Position numbers and translations under genes: made by a program. Below are positions 32,076 through 44,318 of a stretch of 64,000 nt of DNA, piece by piece. Position 1 is the first letter of the stretch. Every line of letters begins with the position of its first letter. The notes beneath the pieces were generated by a model. That model had not been told where the DNA came from. It ran no database searches and was given only the letters and a program-made list of their open reading frames with translations. Source of the stretch: Siphonodentalium dalli (lineage: Eukaryota > Mollusca > Scaphopoda > Gadilida > Siphonodentaliidae); contig CP136068.1 of NCBI GenBank assembly GCA_032622095.1, positions 163,635,465 to 163,699,464 of the forward strand, read 5' to 3'.

Positions 32076-32344
32076 CTTGACGTTTGATTGCAACCATGGA
32101 TTATTTTAGCACCCACGGACCGGTTGGCATAACATAAATTACAACAATATAGGCGTTACTGCCACAAAGGCCCCAGAGGCAGCCATACAACTACACAAGT
32201 GTATAAGACAAGTATACACAAAGAACTGCAGACTGCGACGTCAATGACAGGCCAGTATATCACCAGTATATCACCAATGTAATTATCCCAAGGGGGATTG
32301 CACGTAAACTAATATGCCTATATTAAAGAAGTAGTGTTCACATT

Positions 32345-33735
32345 TTAACCCTTTCTGTACTAAATGGATTCTCCCAGTCAGTTAAAAAGTTTAAATCGGA
32401 ATGGACTATTATTGACTTGGATGGATGATAATGCGATAAAGCGGACGACAAATAAATACAATTGCAGAAGGATCCCTATTTATTTGGGGCAATGTTTAGA
32501 TAATAAGTTCAACAAACGCCTTTGTTGAACTTATCATCTGACATGGGATAACTGCTCAGTAATGATCCTTTAGAAAGGAGAGGGTTAAAATTATTATCTG
32601 AACATTTCCTATTGCTTAACTGCTCGCCAATGATGATTTTGTATAGAAAGGATAAATTTATTATCAGAACATTTCCTTGGGATAACTACTCATCAACGAC
32701 GCTTTATTATGGAAATAGTTAAACTTATTATCTGAACATTTCCTATCGGATAACTACTCATCAATGATGCTTTAGTATATAAAATGTTAAACTTATTACA
32801 CAGACATTTCCTATGAGATAACTACTCGTCAATGATGCTTTAGTATAGGAAGGGTTAAACTTATTATCTGAATACTTCCTGTGGTACAACTACTCGTCAA
32901 TTATGCTTTGGCATAGAAAGTGATAAACTTATTTTCTGAACATTTCCGATGGGAAAACTACTCGCCGATGATGCTTTAGTATTGAAAGGGATAAACATAT
33001 CTGAATTTTGATGTAGGTAAAACTAATCGTCAATGATGCTGTAGTATAGAACGGGTTAAACTTATTATCTGAACATGCCCTATGGGATAACTACTCGCCA
33101 ATGATGCTTTAGTATATAAAGGGTTAATCTTGTTATCGGAACATGTCCTATGGGATAAATACTCGTCAATGATGCTTTAGCGTAGAAAGTATTAAACTTA
33201 TTATCTCTAACATTTTCTATGGGATACCCACTCGTCAATGATGCTTTAGTAGTGAAAGGGATACACTTTTTATCTGAATTGTGCTGTAGGGTAACTACTC
33301 GTCAATGACGCCTTAGTATATAACTGGTTAAACTTATTATCTGAATTTTCCTATGCGCTAACTACTCACCAATGATGCTTCATCAGTATAGAAAGGGTTA
33401 AACTTATTATATGAAGATGTTCTAAGTGATAGCTGCTCACCAAAAATGCTTTAGTATAGAAAGGGTTAAACTTATTACCTGAAAATGTTCTAGGGGATAA
33501 CTACTCGTCAATGATGCTTTAGTATATAAAGAGTTACAATTGCTATCTGAACATGACCCAGGGGATAACTGCTCGTCAATGATGCTTTAGTATAGAAAGA
33601 GTTAAACTTGATATCTGAACATGTCCTATGGGATACCTGCTCGTCAATGATGCTTTAGTATAGAAAGAGTTAAAATTGCTATATGAACATGTCCTAGGGG
33701 ATAACTACTCGTCAATTATGCTTTAGTGTATCTAT
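32345..33735. mobile_element. MITE-E plus a 68-bp satellite array derived from its right end
   Basis: TTAACCCTTTCTGTACTAAA starts a MITE-E body with a hairpin near 32,492-32,545 (TAGATAATAAGTTCAACAAA and TTTGTTGAACTTATCATCTG). After the right end (CCTTTAGAAAGGAGAGGGTT, about 32,570), the right-end segment TTATTATCTGAACATTTCCT, GGGATAACTACTCGTCAATG and ATGCTTTAGTATAGAAAG is repeated head-to-tail about 17 times, average about 68 bp, to 33,735. Units differ by many substitutions, so the array is old or freely diverging. Confidence 0.88.
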
Positions 33736-35300
33736 CACACGTATAATGTATTCTCATTCGTCACGTGTTTGTATTTTTATTTTATTGGAGTTTAATGTTG
33801 ATTCAGTTGCTAGGGCACATCACGACGTTATCAGGTTTATGAATGGAGGAAAGACCGCCCATATACACGAAACCAAGTTGCCTCACCTTAGATTTGATCA
33901 CTCATCCTTTAATGATACACGGTCCGAACTGACAATTTCCACAGCCATTTTTTTTCCGCGGGAGGGGGGGGGTGTGTTCTTGACAAAATATGGCAGACAC
34001 AGGGTCGGAAGAATAATTTCCGCTGCCTTACCACCCCACCCAACGCTCTATGCATTTATTTTATTTTGTTCATGACAACTGTTTTGGGACCCCACCCCCG
34101 CCAAATTAGTAAATAAATCAGAATAATACGACACAAAATTATATCAGCCAGGTTCTTTCTGGAAATTACTATTTGGCATATTCCAACATATTTTTACAAC
34201 ACAAAACAGTGGCATGGTAGATTGGTCGAAGCAAGATCATGAACAACAGTTCCAACAGGTAACTGCTTCCCATCGTTTTGCCAACATTGCAATACCTCAG
34301 TGTGAATATATTCAGATATGTATTTTGTATAGGGATTTCATCTTAGGTTTATAACATTTACCTCAAAATTATAATGGTGCGTGTACATTGTACAATTGTT
34401 GATGGGCAAGACTGGATATTGTGTGTCTGACATTTGCAGAATGAGTCCCTATAGGGTGAATTTAGTGAAGCTATCCAGCACAGGGATTGGTGTTACACGC
34501 AGTAACAGTTGCCACGCGAGGTCAGTATCATAAATTCCCACACTAAAACATAATGACAGAATGGAAAAATCAGAGCGATAGTTTTGTTGACGATTTTCGG
34601 AAGTTACTCGTCAAAATTGCAGCAAATTAAAACTCTTGTGTTTGACTTGCCATTCGAGTTGTGACAATGTCGTACACGTGCGTTTATACTTTTGTGTTGA
34701 CAAAATAATCGGAGAACCGAATCACATCGTTTCGAAATATAGTTCTTCGGTTTTAGTGGGAATTTTCTAACATAAGATCCAAAAGTTATACAAATTGTGT
34801 TCGATATTATCAAGGGCAGCATGTTGTCTGTTTGCTTAGTATATATTTTAATATCGCGGAAGTCCATCAAATGTGGATGCGGTAGCAGCGGTCTTACCGA
34901 GTCATCAAGGGAGGTTAACCCTGCATGGAGTTTAAAATTGATCAGCAACATGTGAGCGTAGCCTTATAGTATAGGCTGCTTGCATCTTATGAAACACATA
35001 CGTGCATATACACTTAGTAGACCTACCGTGACATACAAACATTATACCAATAAATTCAGGTTACAGAGATATTCATTTTAAAATTACATCAATTGTCGCT
35101 CACTATGGGTTTTATTTGCACATCTGTAGTTTGTAATTACTCTCTTTAGATTGGGTTATTGAAGCGCACCTGTAGAAAGCACCATGGTGTCGCGCTCAAT
35201 AAAGCCCGTCTGTCTGTCTCGCCTTTAAACCGAATAGTTTATACAGTTTATGTGTAATGCGATCATGGCAAAGGTGTCGGATCTAATAACTCAAGTCAAG
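33736..35300. other. No gene recognised
   Basis: About 1.5 kb of mainly unique sequence with a G9 tract near 33,965. ORFs at 33,746-34,075 (+) and 34,604-34,951 (-) carry no motif. TGTCTGTCTG-type simple sequence lies at 35,208-35,220. Confidence 0.45.
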
Positions 35301-35309
35301 GCGGGGAGC

Positions 35310-36052
35310 ATGGACGACATACCGGCTTCCTGGCGAGGTACATGGGCGACATCCCTGGACTGACACGAACACGTGCACTGGCTCCCTGGACTGGCACGAA
35401 CACATGCACTGGCTCCCTTGATTGACACGAACACGTGCACTGGCTCCCTGGATTGACACGAACACCACACCGGCTCCCTGGACTGACACGAACACATGCA
35501 TTGGCTCCCTGGACTGACACGAACACGTACACTGGCTCCCTGGACTGACACGAACATCACACCGGCCCCCTTGACTGACACGAACACCAAACCGGCTCCC
35601 TGGACTGACACGAACATGTGCACTGGCTCCCTGGACTAACACGAACACGAGTACTGGCTCCCTGGACTGACAATAACACGTGCACTGGCTCTCTGGACTG
35701 ACACGAACGCCACACCGGCTCCATGGAGTGGCATGCACACCACACCGGGTCCATTGAGTGACACACGAACACCATACCGGGTCCGTTGACTGAAACGAAC
35801 ACCATACCGGATCCATTGACTGACACGAACGCCATACCGGCTCCATGGCGTAGCAGGAACACCATACCGGCTCCATGGCGTGGCAGGAACACGACACCGA
35901 CCGACTTCATGTTATGGCATGAACACCATACCGCGGCTCCCTGAAATGGCAAGAACACCATACCGGATCCATGGACTGACACTAACACCACACTGGCTCA
36001 TTGGTATGGCAGGAACACCATACCGGCTCCCTGAAATGGCAAGAACATCCCC
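35310..36052. repeat. 31-bp minisatellite, about 24 copies
   Basis: Unit GGCTCCCTGGACTGACACGA plus ACACGTGCACT, with ACACCACACC, ACACCATACC and CATTGAC variants. All three reverse frames stay open over long stretches because a 31-bp period reads as a 31-residue period in any frame. The 204-codon reverse ORF is therefore not evidence of a protein. Confidence 0.95.
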
Positions 36053-36069
36053 ATGAGTATGGAATACTA

Positions 36070-36373
36070 TTAGGGCCGCCCTATCTATACCGAATGGTTT
36101 CTCCCAGTCAGAAATACCGAGTGATATATTATTCATTTGGATGGATGTGCATGCAATCAACGTATACGGCAGACAGGTGGAATGATACTACAAGTATAGA
36201 GTGATTCATAATGATTAGTGGAAAATGTTCAGATAAGTTCGTTTTTTAACTTATGATCTACACATGTCCTAAGGGAATTACTCGTCAATTAATTTTTAGT
36301 AGAGAAAGGGTTATTAAGGGAACTGGGTTAATAAGGGAACTACTCGTGTATGTGTATTTAGTATAGAAATGGT
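36070..36373. mobile_element. MITE-E, diverged copy
   Basis: CTATCTATACCGAATGGTTT and CTCCCAGTCAGAAATACCGA match the 32.3-kb copy's left part. A hairpin remnant AATGTTCAGATAAGTTCG/TAACTTATGATCTACACATG and two right-end units (TACTCGTCAATTAATTTTTA, TTTAGTATAGAAATGGTT) follow. Confidence 0.7.
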
Positions 36374-36414
36374 TCTGTCACGCCAATGTTATATTGGAAA
36401 TGTCAGATGTGAAG

Positions 36415-37490
36415 ATATCCCCCCCCCCTGAATCATAATCAGACCAAACACAAGTTTTGCATAATTCCATTTGCATCCCCTTGCACCTCAGTGATAAGGA
36501 CTAAACTCTTTTATATTCATAAAGATTGGTTCTATATTCCCGGTATGAGAACATTCATATATTTTAACCTGAAAATTGCATAAATCCTAACATCTAGTGG
36601 TCTAACTCCACGACTATGGGCAAGAGACTAGGACACACCGGACCGACTATGGTTGTTTGGCCGGGTGTGAGGAAATTTTGAAAACTATACAAGAAAATCG
36701 CAAATCCTAGCATCTAGACTGGCCTCAACTAAAGCTTTCATAGTGTTGGAAGTTTCAAACCTCATACTCCCCCCTCAGGTTGGAAAATTCTCCAACTAAT
36801 GACCATTTCAGTCCACAAGTTTGACCAAATGCAGTAAAATATTGTTTTGTTAAAGTAATTAGCAGTTTATATTCGTCACGAAGGAAGGACAATGACACAC
36901 CTGGCTGACCATGGTTCGGACCGGTGTGCGAACATTTTGAAATCTGAACAAGACAATCGCAAAATCCTAGCATCTAGACCAGCCTCAAGCCTTCCTAGAG
37001 TTGGAAATTTCAAACCGGACACCCCCACTTAGGTTGTAAAATTTCCAACTGATGACAATTCCAATGATAATGTTGACCAACTGTATGACAATATTGTATT
37101 CTTAAATTAACTAGCAGTTTTTGACTGGCCACGGGGGAGGGACCAGGATACAAACTTTCCAAGTGTTGGAAATTTCGAGCCTGTCACCCCTCCCCCCAAG
37201 AGGTTGGAACATTTCCAACTGATGACCATTTCAGTCCAATATTTTGATAAAAAAATAGGAAAATATGCAAGTATTGGTCCAAAAACAATTAACTCCCCCT
37301 ATAAATTGTTTGAAAATCAAACTACAAGAACATTTTAACCTATCGTTGGTGTGAAATTTCCAACTAATGTTTTGGCAGGTATGAAATTGCCAACTGTTGA
37401 ACATTTTGACCAAAGATGGGAAGATGAGACAACCACCACCCAGCCCCCCCCCCCCCCCCCACCGTTCCGCCACGTATCTGCCCATACTAA
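36415..37490 (-). mobile_element. CAGGGAC-ended dispersed repeat, copy 2 (inverted)
   Basis: Reverse orientation of copy 1: GCATAATTCCATTTGCATCC, CTAACATCTAGTGGTCTAAC, GGACACACCGGACCGACTAT, GTTGGAAAATTCTCCAACTA. It contains poly-C tracts near 36,420 and 37,445-37,460. The ends are decayed. Confidence 0.65.
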
Positions 37491-37650
37491 GCATTGGTCT
37501 TAGCTTTCAACAAGCTGTTGGCGAATCCATGATTGAATCGATGGGCAGTTGGCATGTTAGGTAAAAAAAAGAGGATTGCATTGTTCTGATAATTCACTGG
37601 GAAATACGTCGTTTTTTTCAGGCCAAGATCATTAGAATATTGTGATATTT

Positions 37651-37679
37651 AAAATAAAAATAAAAATAAAAATAAAAAT
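37651..37679. repeat. (AAAAT)n microsatellite
   Basis: About six AAAAT/AAATA pentamers in a row. Confidence 0.9.
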
Positions 37680-38714
37680 GTATGTGCTTACAGGCATGCA
37701 CCAGAACGGCTAGACATGCTAAATATCAGTTGCCACTTTGTTTTGCTAAATAAACTTTCACGTCTTAACATAATCGTTTACATGACATTACATGACATTA
37801 TAGTACAGTTGCAGTGCAGTGCGTGTAACCCCGCTCACTGCACGATCGTAGAACCGCTGTGACAGTCTTCCCATGTGAATTCATGACATATCTCGGTTTC
37901 AGTACTGGACTACAGTTACGTTTACGAAATGAATGTAGTGGGTGCATGTGTGTGTGTTGTTGTGGGATACGGTGCTGGGGTCATTGGGAGGCACATTGTG
38001 TAAATCGCGAAGCGGTGTACACTAAATGTGAACCAAAATACGACACACACACCCACTACATTAATTTCTTAAATGTTTATAGATTGTTGATGATTTATTC
38101 CCATAACAAAGCTGAGTGTATTTTTATTTATTTTCGCAAAATCTGCCGATGCAGAACATTAAGTCAGCCAAGTGTAAGATTAACGATAACGTGATCGATA
38201 CAAATAACTGGCTTCATCTTCAATTCGGCTGAACTTTTAAAAGCATGCCCAATTATTCTGCTGACCGTGTTTAGTGGTATTAGGTCAACAGTTTTTTTAA
38301 ATCATGTTCTTGTTACACTCTATACATTATTGGGATATAATACGGGTGACCCAACTGGCAGTTGACCAATCACCGAAAAGGATTTAGAGTAACACAAACG
38401 GACTATTTAAATATTAATACTTGTTTACACAGAGAACTAACTTTTAAATGACGTGACTATACAGTATATGTGTATAGTTAGAAACAGCGGCATTCCCCAC
38501 GCGGAATATTGTCAACGTTTCATGTTTACGACCCTTGCTGTAAGCTATATAGCAAATCAATAGTTGGGTATAAAAGATATTCATTGTGATCATGTTTGTA
38601 CCACGAAACCATGGCAAAGGAATGCATCGTACACGACAACTATAGTCCTGCAATAATTTAACTATGGTTAGCTGTGAATTCACTAGTTCTGAATATGGTT
38701 TTACCACATAAACC
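37680..38714. other. No gene recognised
   Basis: Unique sequence; the ORF at 37,859-38,194 has a Cys-rich patch (CSGCMCVCCCGIRCWG) but no flanking splice signals that I trust. Confidence 0.4.
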
Positions 38715-38920
38715 TTGGTTAAATTAAAAAAAAACCATGGTTACGATAGTTAAACCATGATTTTACTATGGTACATGTATAAAATTATGAGATTGATTAC
38801 GTTCACCATTCGTTTACCAAAAACAAAATATAGTTTACTACTACTATTTTAAACCCAAACATGGTATGCAATACCACAAAATGACCATGGTAACTACAGT
38901 ATATTGTATAATCATGTTTA
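38715..38920. repeat. ACCATGGT-palindrome-rich patch
   Basis: Repeated CCATGGTTAC, AAACCATGATTTTACTATGG, ACCATGGTAACTACAGTA motifs in both orientations over 200 bp, probably a decayed palindromic MITE. Ends not found. Confidence 0.5.
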
Positions 38921-39869
38921 AAATATATCTACTTTATCTTACAATTTAGCTATATTTCCTCAAATACACGCGAACACGCGTACGCCTAGGCGGTTTCCGA
39001 TCTTGTATCCTGGATGGCAACAAGGATATCGTGGATGGCAACAGCTAGTGCACGTGCGTTTCGGCAGCTGGCTTTCAAAACAAAACGTCTAAATAACCAA
39101 TTAAAAGTCATAAAATAATAGAATCGTGTGCTACAAACGTAATATAATCAATACTTATTTCAATAACGTGAACAAAATATGGAGACATGACCGAAAAAAC
39201 TAAAAGATGTCATCCAAAACTGTGTTAGAATCCGAAAAGTTACGAACGTTACACATTGTTTATAGCGCGCACGAATACGGACTAATTTAACAAATTCTAT
39301 TTTAGCGAAGTAGGGAATTCCCCGTAATTCAGTACGGTCTTGATCAAAACCTACTGAACGCATTTTTTATTCGATAAAATACAGAAGGGAAAATCAAATT
39401 AATTTTATCTTATGTTAAGGATATAAAACAGAATACTTACGAAAATTCCGTGATTTATTGCATTTCCTCTAAATTAATTTTAATGGGTGATTTTAGTGTG
39501 AGTCAGAACTCGATTGTTGAAGTGTCGGAAAGTTCAAAATTCACACAAACTCTGAATGGACAGTCATCTCCGCCTATGCCTCTCGCCAACACTATCACTA
39601 TCCAAGGAGATTGCACAATAAAATAATACAATTATCCTGTTAAAAGTGACAATTATGTCGAACATTTGAAACGAAAATATCGTCGCCTCATCATTGAATC
39701 GGATTCCAGCCAAAGTGAAATTGAATAGTGACGTGAATTTCTCAGAATTTGACTTATCACAACGTCGCGTGCTGAGAATTGTGTACGTTGTGTGTTGCGC
39801 GTAATAAAATAGTTCCTGTTTTAAATTGAGTTTTATTGCATTTTTATGGGACGAATTGTAAGATAAATT
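38921..39869. other. No gene recognised
   Basis: Unique sequence. A 104-codon reverse ORF (39,564-39,878) shows no motif. Confidence 0.45.
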
Positions 39870-40028
39870 GGTTATCATCTCCCTGTGTGTTTCCGAGATC
39901 CGTATTCAAGTCTCGCTGCCTTCTCTGGACTGTCTATCGACTCGTCCTGCGGACTCGTTGATAGATTGCTCAGAGAAGGCAGCTCGACTTGAATACGGAT
40001 CTCAGAAACACAAATGGTGGTGATAACC
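39870..40028. repeat. Isolated long hairpin, 159 bp
   Basis: The left arm GGTTATCATCTCCCTGTGTG, GAGATCCGTATTCAAGTC, CTGCCTTCTCTG pairs with the right arm CAGAGAAGGCAGCTCGACTT, GAATACGGATCTCAGAAACA, GGTGGTGATAACC. The stem is about 70 bp with a few mismatches and small bulges, and the inner stem TCTATC/GATAGA has a short loop. It has no relation to the MITE hairpins, and no target duplication is evident. Confidence 0.85.
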
Positions 40029-40454
40029 TATATATATTCAACCATGGGAAATTTAGGCAGCGATAGTAAAGATATAATAATCTGTGATGATTGGCCCTTC
40101 GTTTCAATTTCAAGCTGTAAGTCAACCCGTTGCCACAACATTCATTCAGCAACAAAACTCACTATGATATCGCCAATCGCCAGTGTTGTTCGAAATCAGT
40201 GCAACAAAACGTTTCCTGATGTTTTTCGTTCTCCCGTACATGTATATCAATTGTCGCTATGTATATATATATTATTTTTTTTAAAGAAGAAATTCTCCTC
40301 TGAGGTAGGTGACTGCTGACGTGAAGAATGGAATAGTTTGAAAATTAAGAAAGGTATTGTTGAATATGTATTACATGTATGTACATACAGCTATACCGCT
40401 TTCGGCACATCTTGCCTTTTCAATAGCTTTGAGTCACTGTGACATACTGTATAC
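40029..40454. other. No gene recognised
   Basis: Nothing supported. Confidence 0.4.
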
Positions 40455-40675
40455 ATACTGGGACTTAATGTTATACGACTGCGAACCTTAATACATATTT
40501 AAATGGTATACGACTGAGACCCTGAATACATATTTAATGGTATACGACTGTGATCCTGAATACATATTTAATGGTATTCGACTGGGACTCTGAATACATC
40601 TTTAATGGTATATAACTGGGACCCTGAATACATATTTAATTGTATACGACTGGGACTCTGAATACATATTTAATC
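40455..40675. repeat. About 35-bp tandem repeat, 6 copies
   Basis: TATACGACTGGGACCCTGAA plus TACATATTTAATGG with small indels. Confidence 0.92.
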
Positions 40676-40971
40676 ACTCGCACCATGCAGATGTATTAAA
40701 TGATATATTCATTGAAATTATCTGAGTTGTAAAACTGTTTTGTGTAATTTGTAGTGTTCTCTTTCCCCATAGTATAGCTGATTTTAGCTTATTTTAAAAT
40801 TGGCGCGTAGCCCCCCCCCCATCACAATCTAAAAGCATATGACCGACAAGTGCATACAAACAGACGCGCTTGGAGCGACAAACGGTACGGCAAACGCAAA
40901 ATTTCCAGAAATTAATCAAGTACGATAGAAACGCTGAAAAGAATGTAATTGTTATCAATCATAGTGTAAAA

Positions 40972-41092
40972 TTAACCCTTTACCCAACAGAAAGGCCCTG
41001 TGCCAATGCATTCTCTTATATATGCGAGTCGACCTATGGTCGACTCGCATATATAAGAGAATGCATTGGCACATGGCATAACTGTAACTATG
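40972..41092. mobile_element. MITE-A deletion derivative with one chimeric hairpin
   Basis: TTAACCCTTTACCCAACAGA at the left, then a hairpin at 41,002-41,070 whose left half has the hairpin-1 sequence (GCGAGTCGACC) and right half the hairpin-2 sequence (GGTCGACTCGC). The result is a perfect palindrome at the centre (GTCGACCTATGGTCGAC, 17 bp with one central base). The spacer and second hairpin are gone. The right part stops after CATAACTGTAACTATGG and lacks a TIR. Confidence 0.85.
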
Positions 41093-42290
41093 GTGCTATT
41101 CATGTGCTTTTAATGTAACAGAAATATATGGGATGAATTTTAAATACTGTAGGCCTACAATTTAAACCAAAATAGCAGATCAAATAGTTTTTCCCTCAGA
41201 AATTTTGCAGTATCTTTTTGATATTCCAACGAGGTACAGTTGTATCTAGTTATCATTTGGGAATGAATAAAACTGTCTGACCATCGCTTCTAGTTTTAAA
41301 CTGTACCTGTCTCGATATCGATTGTCATTCAACATGTTTTTGAGGTGTGCGGACGAGAGAAGCTAACCTATATTATACGGAGGACCGGTGGCGTTTATAT
41401 GAGGTCACGTGCATGTACAATTGTGTTACTTATGGAGAAGCTTAATAAAATCATGGACTAATTTGAGAATTTCGTCTTGAGTCATGTTTTGTAAACATAA
41501 ACAAACACGGCGGACATTTGGTCGTTCGCACCTTTCACTTGTATTATGTATCTTGCTTACATAAACGGGACGAGTTTGAGGTCCGGATTATCACGGAACT
41601 GTTATTTAACATTTCCCTCTAGCTATACGGCTAAGGTGACAGCAATACGGATGTAACAAGCCTCAAGGTCATGCATTACTGTCAATACTACAATTTTCCG
41701 TAAATGGAGTTATATACTTCAAAATAATTGCTTCGTCGGGATGCTAGATCACTTGAATATTTCAAGCATTGTTTTGTTTTCCGAAAATATAATTCAAATT
41801 GGACTACTATATATATATGAGGTATGTATTTACTCCAGTGGACTATTATAAGCGTATGCATTTACTCCAGTGAGTAATAGGGATATTGGATGACCTCTAG
41901 ATGGGAGCTTAACATTTTTTGACTATCAGTTTTGATTCCATTAACACACCCTACAGGCCACTTCACTGACCCGATCTTCACCAAACTGCATATGGATCAT
42001 CGGAAGACCTCTAGATGGGAGCTGACTTTGCTCTCTGGCTCCAACGTACGCCGAGAACACGACGAACGAAGTAACTGCACGTGATTTGGACCGGCCCATA
42101 TTGTATATATATAGCCCCTTCTTTCGTATGCTTAACAGATACCTCTTGTTCTTGACGTCCAACCACTTTTGCGCGACCAGTATTATATGGGTAAACTTAT
42201 ATGACGAATGTGTTTTAACTAACAAAAGCCCTTTTTGGCCAACCTGCCAGTGCATTACTAAGACCTGGTTTATACCATGCTAGTGTATTA
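41093..42290. other. No gene; contains a fragment of the 21.7-kb repeat
   Basis: At 41,880-42,020 CTCTAGATGGGAGCT, CACACCCTACAGGCCAC and CATATGGATCATCGG match the AGCTCAACTTG element interior. The rest is unrecognised. Confidence 0.5.
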
Positions 42291-42299
42291 GGTGTGGTG

Positions 42300-42495
42300 T
42301 TCGCTTACACTGACAGTCGCGTTACCTGGTCATACCGTCACTTACCTATAATGGTTACACAGAACACACTTACCCTGATAGTCGCGTTACCTGGTCAGAT
42401 AACCACTTACCTATATGGTTACACAGAACACACTTACCCTGACAGGTGCGTTACCTAATCAGACAGCCACTTACCTAATATGGTTACACATAACA
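42300..42495. repeat. About 66-bp tandem repeat, 3 copies
   Basis: CACTTACCCTGATAGTCGCG, TTACCTGGTCAGATAACCAC and TTACCTATATGGTTACACAG repeat three times with diverged edges. Confidence 0.9.
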
Positions 42496-42513
42496 ACTGA
42501 CAACAACACATTG

Positions 42514-42514
<1 letters not shown>

Positions 42515-42554
<40 letters not shown>
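42515..42554. repeat. (TA)n microsatellite
   Basis: 40 bases of TA dinucleotide. Confidence 0.95.
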
Positions 42555-42556
<2 letters not shown>

Positions 42557-42754
42557 CTCCAGTGAACGTTATTTATATTTGAATTGTGCTACTGACACAT
42601 CTTTGGAAGCTCATAAACCGTATCTAATATTCTGGCATACTTTCAGCTTTTCACCCTATCATGAATAGTTTCCTATCGGCATTGACACCATACAACCATA
42701 TGCATACGTTTTCTATACCACAAAATAATACATGGCACACATGAGCCCACTGAC

Positions 42755-42990
42755 CCTTCCTTTACTCAATGGATTTTCCCATGCCGTTATACAATTGTAT
42801 ATTGTAATGTTCTATTATTTATCTGGATCGTTCACGGGGAAAATACGCAGACGACAGATCGAAATTTTCAGAAGCATTTATATTTAATGAAGGGAAATAT
42901 CCAGGTAATGGTTCAACAATATTAACGACCTGTCATTTGTTGAACATATTATCTGAACAGATGGGAACTACTCGTCAATGAATCAATGAC
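42755..42990. mobile_element. MITE-E, diverged copy
   Basis: CCCTTCCTTTACTCAATGGA, GCAGACGACAGATCG, and a hairpin remnant with CATTTGTTGAACATATTATC and TGAACAGATGGGAACTACTC, GTCAATGAATC. The right TIR is lost. Confidence 0.6.
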
Positions 42991-43075
42991 GATATTGATC
43001 TTCAAAAACTATATTTTGTACATGATTTTGTGTTTTGTTAATCCTATATTATACACAATTCATTTCGTATAGGAG

Positions 43076-43184
43076 ATGCTTCTCGGAATTATTATCTACA
43101 GCCTGGTGCTACTACTCCCACAAGTACCGTGCCACAGCAAGAAAGTTTCCGATTCGACGCCAAATTACAAACAGAACTATTTCA
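43076..43184 (+). CDS. Candidate first coding exon of a secreted protein
   Basis: ATG at 43,076 gives MLLGIIIYSLVLLLPQVPC, HSKKVSDSTPNYKQNYF, a typical signal peptide followed by a polar segment. It ends at a consensus donor (TTTCA, GTAAGT from 43,185) in phase 1. A plausible acceptor, CATTTCGTATAG, ends at 43,072, three bases before the ATG, suggesting an upstream 5'UTR exon. The open frame continuing into the intron to 43,447 becomes uncharacteristic. No downstream exon was found before the DIRS element, and no family is recognised from 36 residues. Confidence 0.5.
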
Positions 43185-44318
43185 GTAAGTTCCAGATATT
43201 TTCTCTAAAATCCGACGATAGTTTTCCAGATCTGACAGATTATCTTCGGCTTATGAAGAGACTGCGGACTCTCATTTGTCGTACTGTGTGTTTTATGTGT
43301 TTTACTAGGGCATTGCCCGTCGACAATTACGTGTTAGAGCCACTTGGCGGTTTGCAACTTATAATATTCGCTTTTGATTTCTTCCCGGTATCGAAGTATA
43401 TGTCGATGTATTATTATCTACCTTTCCACAAGCACTATATGTCCTAGAACATGCATTGAAGTCATACAAAATACAACTTTCGACACGATGTTTAGGTCCC
43501 AAACAAACAAAAAACAACCATATCAATAATTTAGAAATTTAAATATAGTGTTCAGGGCTGGCTCTGCCAACCCCCGCCCCGCCTCTGGGAACGCATTGTT
43601 GTTACCTGAAACTGCTCGGAAACAAATATACAACAAAATCCGCGTGTTCCTTTATTCACAATATTAAGACGTTCAGCGATTCAGGGGGCATAACTCTATC
43701 AGTCTACATTGTTCGTATATACTGTCGGCTCCACGACGTCGATCCGTTGTATTCCGGCGGTCCCATGTCGTTTTATCAGTTCTACGGTGAATTACCGTTG
43801 TTTTATGCGAATTGAAAATGCTCTAAATTAATATTGTGCGTGATTCCATGTTCACGGCATCAAAGTTTAACACCATTATCTGTGACGAACGGCTGTGACT
43901 TCATACAGTATGACTAAATCTGACTGCTGATATTTGCCTATTCCATAGTGTGTGTTCAGTGCAATGCTTCCGGCATTTCATTAAGTGCAATGCATTCCGG
44001 GTTTGCGTCCAGTAAAAAAATACATTGGGCTATTTTGGTACCAAAATATGTTATTACTGAGCCTGGAGATATATTTAGAATTTTACGCCATTTTACATTA
44101 TATTGGAACTTCTCATTTCATACGGTTATATATTTAGAATATATATGACCTTTAAACTTCTCACGTGAGATACCCATAACTCCTATCCGGTATATAAGCA
44201 TTCGCGCCCAAATTTTCCTCAACATTCGAATATTTTTGACAGATCAATTTGGAGATCAACTTTTCGACTTATAATATCGACATTCGATAATATTTTATAT
44301 TGACGTTGAATTTATTTA
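43185..44318. other. No further exon recognised
   Basis: Probable intron or intergenic sequence. A GTGCAATGC motif is repeated near 43,958 and 43,985. Nothing else supported. Confidence 0.45.

Noticed and set aside
35283-35991. Reverse ORFs of 204 and 144 codons
   Set aside because: They translate a 31-bp minisatellite that is open in all reverse frames; no start context, domain or splice site.
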